Shown in pieces: positions 4,930-6,710 of a stretch of 6,710 bases of DNA; positions within the stretch are counted from its first letter, which is position 1; every line of letters starts with the position of its first letter. The notes beneath the pieces were generated by a model. That model did no database searches. It was not told where the DNA came from and saw nothing but the letters and a program-made list of their open reading frames with translations. Source of the stretch: PALSA-1440 sp050011195 (GTDB lineage: Bacteria; Verrucomicrobiota; Verrucomicrobiia; Limisphaerales; UBA8199); assembly GCA_050011195.1 (NCBI GenBank), contig JBEKJO010000241.1, positions 1 through 6,710 on the forward strand, read 5' to 3'. A program made the position numbers and the translations under genes.

Positions 4930-5586
4930 TCAAGTTCCCTGCCCTTCCGGCCCCGGCACGATGGCGCTGGTTTGTTTGAGCGCATCCGTCCGACCGTTGA
5001 CCAGTTGCCGCGTCCAGATAAAGACCTTCTCACCGACCGGCGGCACGCCGAACCTCTCCTGGTAGAGCTTCGTGATGTCGCTCCACCCCTCCACCGCGTC
5101 GTCCAACCGGCCCAGAAGAACGCCATGACTCCTCGGCACCGAGATGCCCGGGCTGCACCACGGCAAGCCAAACACAAACGTCAGCTTCGCGGGGGCCTCG
5201 GGAACCCCCAGCCGCAGCGTAATCGCCCCGCCCTGGTTCAGCATCTCCAGTTTCCCCACCGGATTCGGCTTGATCTTCTCGCGCTTGGGCGGGTCCATCA
5301 CCAGCGGTTGGCCGTAGGCGAGCAGCGTGCAATTGATCTTAAGCCAAAACGGGTAGGGCTTCATCTTCTCCTTCCTGGCGGCCACCGCCCAGGCCGCGCG
5401 CTGTTGCTCCATCAGCGTGCGCCACGTCCTCGCAACCAGGATCCGATTGGCCAGCGCGCGCAGTTTGGCATTCGTGGAGCGGGGGCGCCGGCTGGGCCGG
5501 CTCCGCAGCACCTGCCCATGCGGGTCGTTGACGAACACCGTGTTGCCGATTTTGCCGGAATACTTGCCTTTGCGTATTTTCGCCAT
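4930..5586 (-). CDS. Conserved hypothetical protein with GKxGNTV N-terminus
   Basis: A 218-residue soluble protein with no signal peptide or membrane segment. The basic, glycine-spaced N-terminus is MAKIRKGKYSGKIGNTVFVN. Residues 38-73 look helical and hold the pattern TWRTLMEQQRAAWAVAA. FWLKIN (80-85) follows, then a Pro/Lys linker (99-110). The C-terminal half (118-210) is rich in beta-type residues and could be a small beta-sandwich. The opening G-x-GK-x-GN-x-V, the later W...QR.AW block and the F..(K)xN motif resemble in outline the DUF6266-like proteins, often phage-like or of unknown function. That link is from memory and weak. The ATG at 5586 is chosen because GAGGA lies 6 nt upstream; extending to 5682 would add 32 Arg/Gly-rich residues encoded by the structured leader. 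No neighbour explains its role. Function unknown. Confidence 0.8.
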   Translation of the reverse strand: MAKIRKGKYSGKIGNTVFVNDPHGQVLRSRPSRRPRSTNAKLRALANRILVARTWRTLMEQQRAAWAVAARKEKMKPYPFWLKINCTLLAYGQPLVMDPPKREKIKPNPVGKLEMLNQGGAITLRLGVPEAPAKLTFVFGLPWCSPGISVPRSHGVLLGRLDDAVEGWSDITKLYQERFGVPPVGEKVFIWTRQLVNGRTDALKQTSAIVPGPEGQGT

Positions 5587-5592
5587 ATTCGT

Positions 5593-5597
5593 TCCTC
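5593..5597 (-). promoter_or_regulatory. Ribosome binding site fixing the start of the hypothetical gene
   Basis: Minus-strand GAGGA (5597-5593) lies 6 nt before the ATG at 5586. It is among the best Shine-Dalgarno matches in the window and decides this start over the longer open frame from 5682. Confidence 0.7.
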
Positions 5598-5637
5598 GTG
5601 TCGCTGGCCGTCCGCGCCGGCCCTCGCCCGCGCGGTC

Positions 5638-5661
5638 ACGACGGGCCATTTCCCCCGTCGT
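5638..5661 (-). other. 8-bp perfect hairpin in the leader of the hypothetical gene
   Basis: acgacggg (5638-5645) and cccgtcgt (5654-5661) are exact reverse complements around an 8-nt loop. The hairpin lies about 50 nt upstream of the ATG at 5586, between the G-run array and the ribosome binding site. It has no T-tract. If transcribed it would give a structured mRNA leader. Confidence 0.6.
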
Positions 5662-5669
5662 CCGGCCAA

Positions 5670-5714
5670 CCCAACGCCCCATCTAACCCGCAACCCCACA
5701 CCCGCACAAGCCCC
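5670..5714 (-). other. Six-run G-quadruplex motif upstream of the hypothetical gene
   Basis: The minus strand carries six G-runs of three or four (5714-5711, 5703-5701, 5697-5694, 5689-5687, 5680-5677, 5672-5670) separated by loops of 7, 3, 4, 6 and 4 nt. This fits the canonical G3+N1-7 rule with two runs to spare. It lies 84-128 nt upstream of the start codon on the coding strand of the gene at 4930-5586. Formation in the cell is inferred. Confidence 0.7.
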
Positions 5715-5789
5715 ATTTCGCCGCCAGTGCGGCAACGGGGCGCACTCCGGCCCAGTCGCTTTCAGTGGTGGCACTTGCTCCCGCGCTCC

Positions 5790-5836
5790 GGCACTCGGAT
5801 TTTGCGCCTGTGGCGCTCGCTGGCTTTATCCGTGCC
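5790..5836. other. Two-tier stem-loop upstream of the secreted-protein gene
   Basis: An outer stem pairs GGCA (5790-5793) with TGCC (5833-5836) and CGGAT (5796-5800) with ATCCG (5828-5832), leaving a CT bulge. Inside it GCGCC (5804-5808) pairs with GGCGC (5812-5816) around TGT. It could be a structured RNA element or part of a dispersed repeat. No T-tract supports a terminator. Confidence 0.5.
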
Positions 5837-5905
5837 AACAGGCTCCAAAGACGGGGATTTTATTTTCGGCGCACGCTAAAAAAAGGATTGCAATCTCGGA
5901 GAGGA

Positions 5906-5947
5906 ATGCATAAGCATAAGAGAAATGGCAGGGGAGCAGGATTCTAG
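5906..5947 (+). CDS. Possible 13-residue upstream mini-ORF
   Basis: ATG at 5906 reads MHKHKRNGRGAGF and stops with TAG at 5945-5947, the base before the next ATG. GGAG (5898-5901) lies 4 nt upstream, a usable though close ribosome site. The peptide is very basic. So short a frame can arise by chance; its case rests on the tight junction with the next mini-ORF and on the ribosome site. Confidence 0.2.
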   Translation: MHKHKRNGRGAGF

Positions 5948-5983
5948 ATGAGCAAGTTGAATCGTAATGAACTGAGGAACTAA
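5948..5983 (+). CDS. Possible 11-residue leader peptide overlapping the secreted-protein start
   Basis: ATG at 5948 reads MSKLNRNELRN and ends with TAA at 5981-5983. The last A of the stop is the first base of the next ATG (TAATG), the classic layout for translational coupling. AGGA (5938-5941) lies 6 nt upstream, an ideal ribosome site spacing. The reading frame also contains the ribosome site of the downstream gene. It could be a coupling leader; chance is a real alternative. Confidence 0.3.
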   Translation: MSKLNRNELRN

Positions 5984-6710
5984 TGAAGACGAGGGTCCGA
6001 GGCGGTCTGAAAGTCAGCGTGATCCTTCTGTTCGTCGCCGGCTGTGTGCTTGTCGCAAGCGCACAGTGGCAAATCGGGGAGCAAGTGTCGCCGCCGTGGC
6101 CACGGGGAGAATATTTCTCGATGCGCCTGGCCCCAAACGGACCGCCTCTGCCTTTTCCACCCGGTGATGTGCCGGTGTACTATCTCGGAACCGTGCCGGG
6201 CAGTACGAATAACGCCTTTGCGTACGACGATCGGGCCTTGTCGCCCGGCGGGCAGTCCAGCCCCCAGAGCACGGAGAGCTGGCCTTCTTTGCCGGGAGGT
6301 TTTAACGGAAGCGGCGGGGGCAGCGGGACGAATACCCCTATGGGAGGAATGTCTTTCGTTTACGGCACCAACCTCTATCTCTTCATCGGCCCCACGAATA
6401 TTGTGAACGGCCCCGTGACTGATCGCGAGGCCTGGCTGATGCTGACCAACACGTATCCAGGCGTCTATTATCAACTGGAAAACCGCCAGGCCATTAATAC
6501 GGGGACTCCGTGGCAATTCGGCCAGCTCCTTCAGGACAACGGGACAAGCAACCAGGTTTGGTTCAGCAATGTGCCCACCTATAATCCCTTCCAAAGTTTC
6601 TTCCGGGCGGCGGGCGGCAATACCATTGCTTCCATTGGACTGGACCCGGATTACAATCTGGCGGTGGCGCCAGCTTCCGCCACCAATTCGGGTCAGAGCG
6701 GCAAATTCGT
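5983..6710 (+). CDS. Exported protein of unknown function, 5' part only
   Basis: The frame is open from the ATG at 5983 to the end of the window, giving 242 residues without a stop. GAGGA (5974-5978) lies 4 nt upstream. The N-terminus MKTRVRGGLK followed by VSVILLFVAGCVLVASAQ is a clear export signal. ASA (25-27) suggests signal peptidase I cleavage before Q28, but VAGC (18-21) also fits a lipobox, so a lipoprotein is possible. The mature part is rich in Pro, Gly, Asn, Ser and Thr. A glycine-serine linker lies at 109-115. A following segment (YGTNLYLFIGPTNI, then YPGVYYQLENRQAI and NQVWFSNVPTYNPFQSFFRA) looks like beta-strand repeats of large secreted or surface proteins of Verrucomicrobiota. 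No catalytic motif is visible. Function and full length are unknown. Confidence 0.85.
   Translation, partial: MKTRVRGGLKVSVILLFVAGCVLVASAQWQIGEQVSPPWPRGEYFSMRLAPNGPPLPFPPGDVPVYYLGTVPGSTNNAFAYDDRALSPGGQSSPQSTESWPSLPGGFNGSGGGSGTNTPMGGMSFVYGTNLYLFIGPTNIVNGPVTDREAWLMLTNTYPGVYYQLENRQAINTGTPWQFGQLLQDNGTSNQVWFSNVPTYNPFQSFFRAAGGNTIASIGLDPDYNLAVAPASATNSGQSGKF

Larger units (their letters stand above)
5587..5905. other. Divergent intergenic region, left part
   Basis: This region lies between two divergent genes and should contain both promoters, but I found no good -35/-10 pair on either strand. It contains the minus-strand leader hairpin and the G-run array. It also has a 6-bp hairpin agtgcg/cgcact (5726-5746) and a larger two-part stem-loop at 5790-5836. 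An A-run (5878-5884) follows before the mini-ORFs. Longer open frames crossing it are antisense or chance frames. Confidence 0.6.

Noticed and set aside
5587..5682. A 32-residue N-terminal extension of the hypothetical protein from an ATG at 5682
   Set aside because: The extension is Arg/Gly-rich and encoded by a hairpin region; the GAGGA site fits the ATG at 5586.
4972..5913. A 313-codon plus-strand open frame opposite the hypothetical gene
   Set aside because: It is His/Arg/Pro-rich with no motif, while the minus-strand frame has a good ribosome site and a family-like N-terminus.

Overview
The window looks like chromosomal DNA from a GC-rich, Gram-negative-type bacterium, most likely a member of the Verrucomicrobiota (Pedosphaera/Limisphaera-like). 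This is inferred from four things: the GC-rich composition, the protein sequence style, intergenic palindromic repeats of a kind I associate with that group, and a hypothetical protein family (GKxGNTV N-terminus) I associate with Pedosphaera-type genomes. No rRNA or other marker gene is present, so the assignment is tentative.

Layout. Bases 1-119 hold a large nested palindromic repeat. Bases 120-428 (minus) encode a small single-RRM RNA-binding protein with a long leader and a recognisable promoter. Bases 675-3452 (minus) are a two-gene operon, metK then ahcY: S-adenosylmethionine synthetase followed by S-adenosylhomocysteine hydrolase. Divergent from it at about 3559-4488 (plus) is an ArsR-type winged helix fused to a class I SAM-dependent methyltransferase domain. 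Between the two lies a 14-bp perfect palindrome overlapping a predicted promoter. Bases 4489-4929 have no convincing gene but are packed with repeats and carry a near-consensus sigma-70 promoter. Bases 4930-5586 (minus) encode a hypothetical protein whose upstream region has a strong G-quadruplex motif and a hairpin. Bases 5983-6710 (plus) are the 5' part of a secreted-protein gene that runs off the window, preceded by two abutting mini-ORFs.

How the genes fit together. MetK makes SAM; methyltransferases turn it into SAH; AhcY removes SAH, which inhibits methylation. The divergent ArsR-methyltransferase fusion fits a SahR-like regulator: its C-terminal domain would sense SAH or SAM and its wHTH domain would control the SAM-cycle operon and itself through the intergenic palindrome. 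There is no room for a SAM or SAH riboswitch in the gap upstream of metK, which agrees with protein-based control. This is the best candidate for a regulatory system of interest here. SAH-responsive ArsR-family SahR regulators are known from Proteobacteria, so the novelty would be the lineage, the architecture and the operator, not the principle.

The right half (4489-6710) is accessory in character: repeats, an unassigned promoter, a hypothetical protein and a secreted protein.
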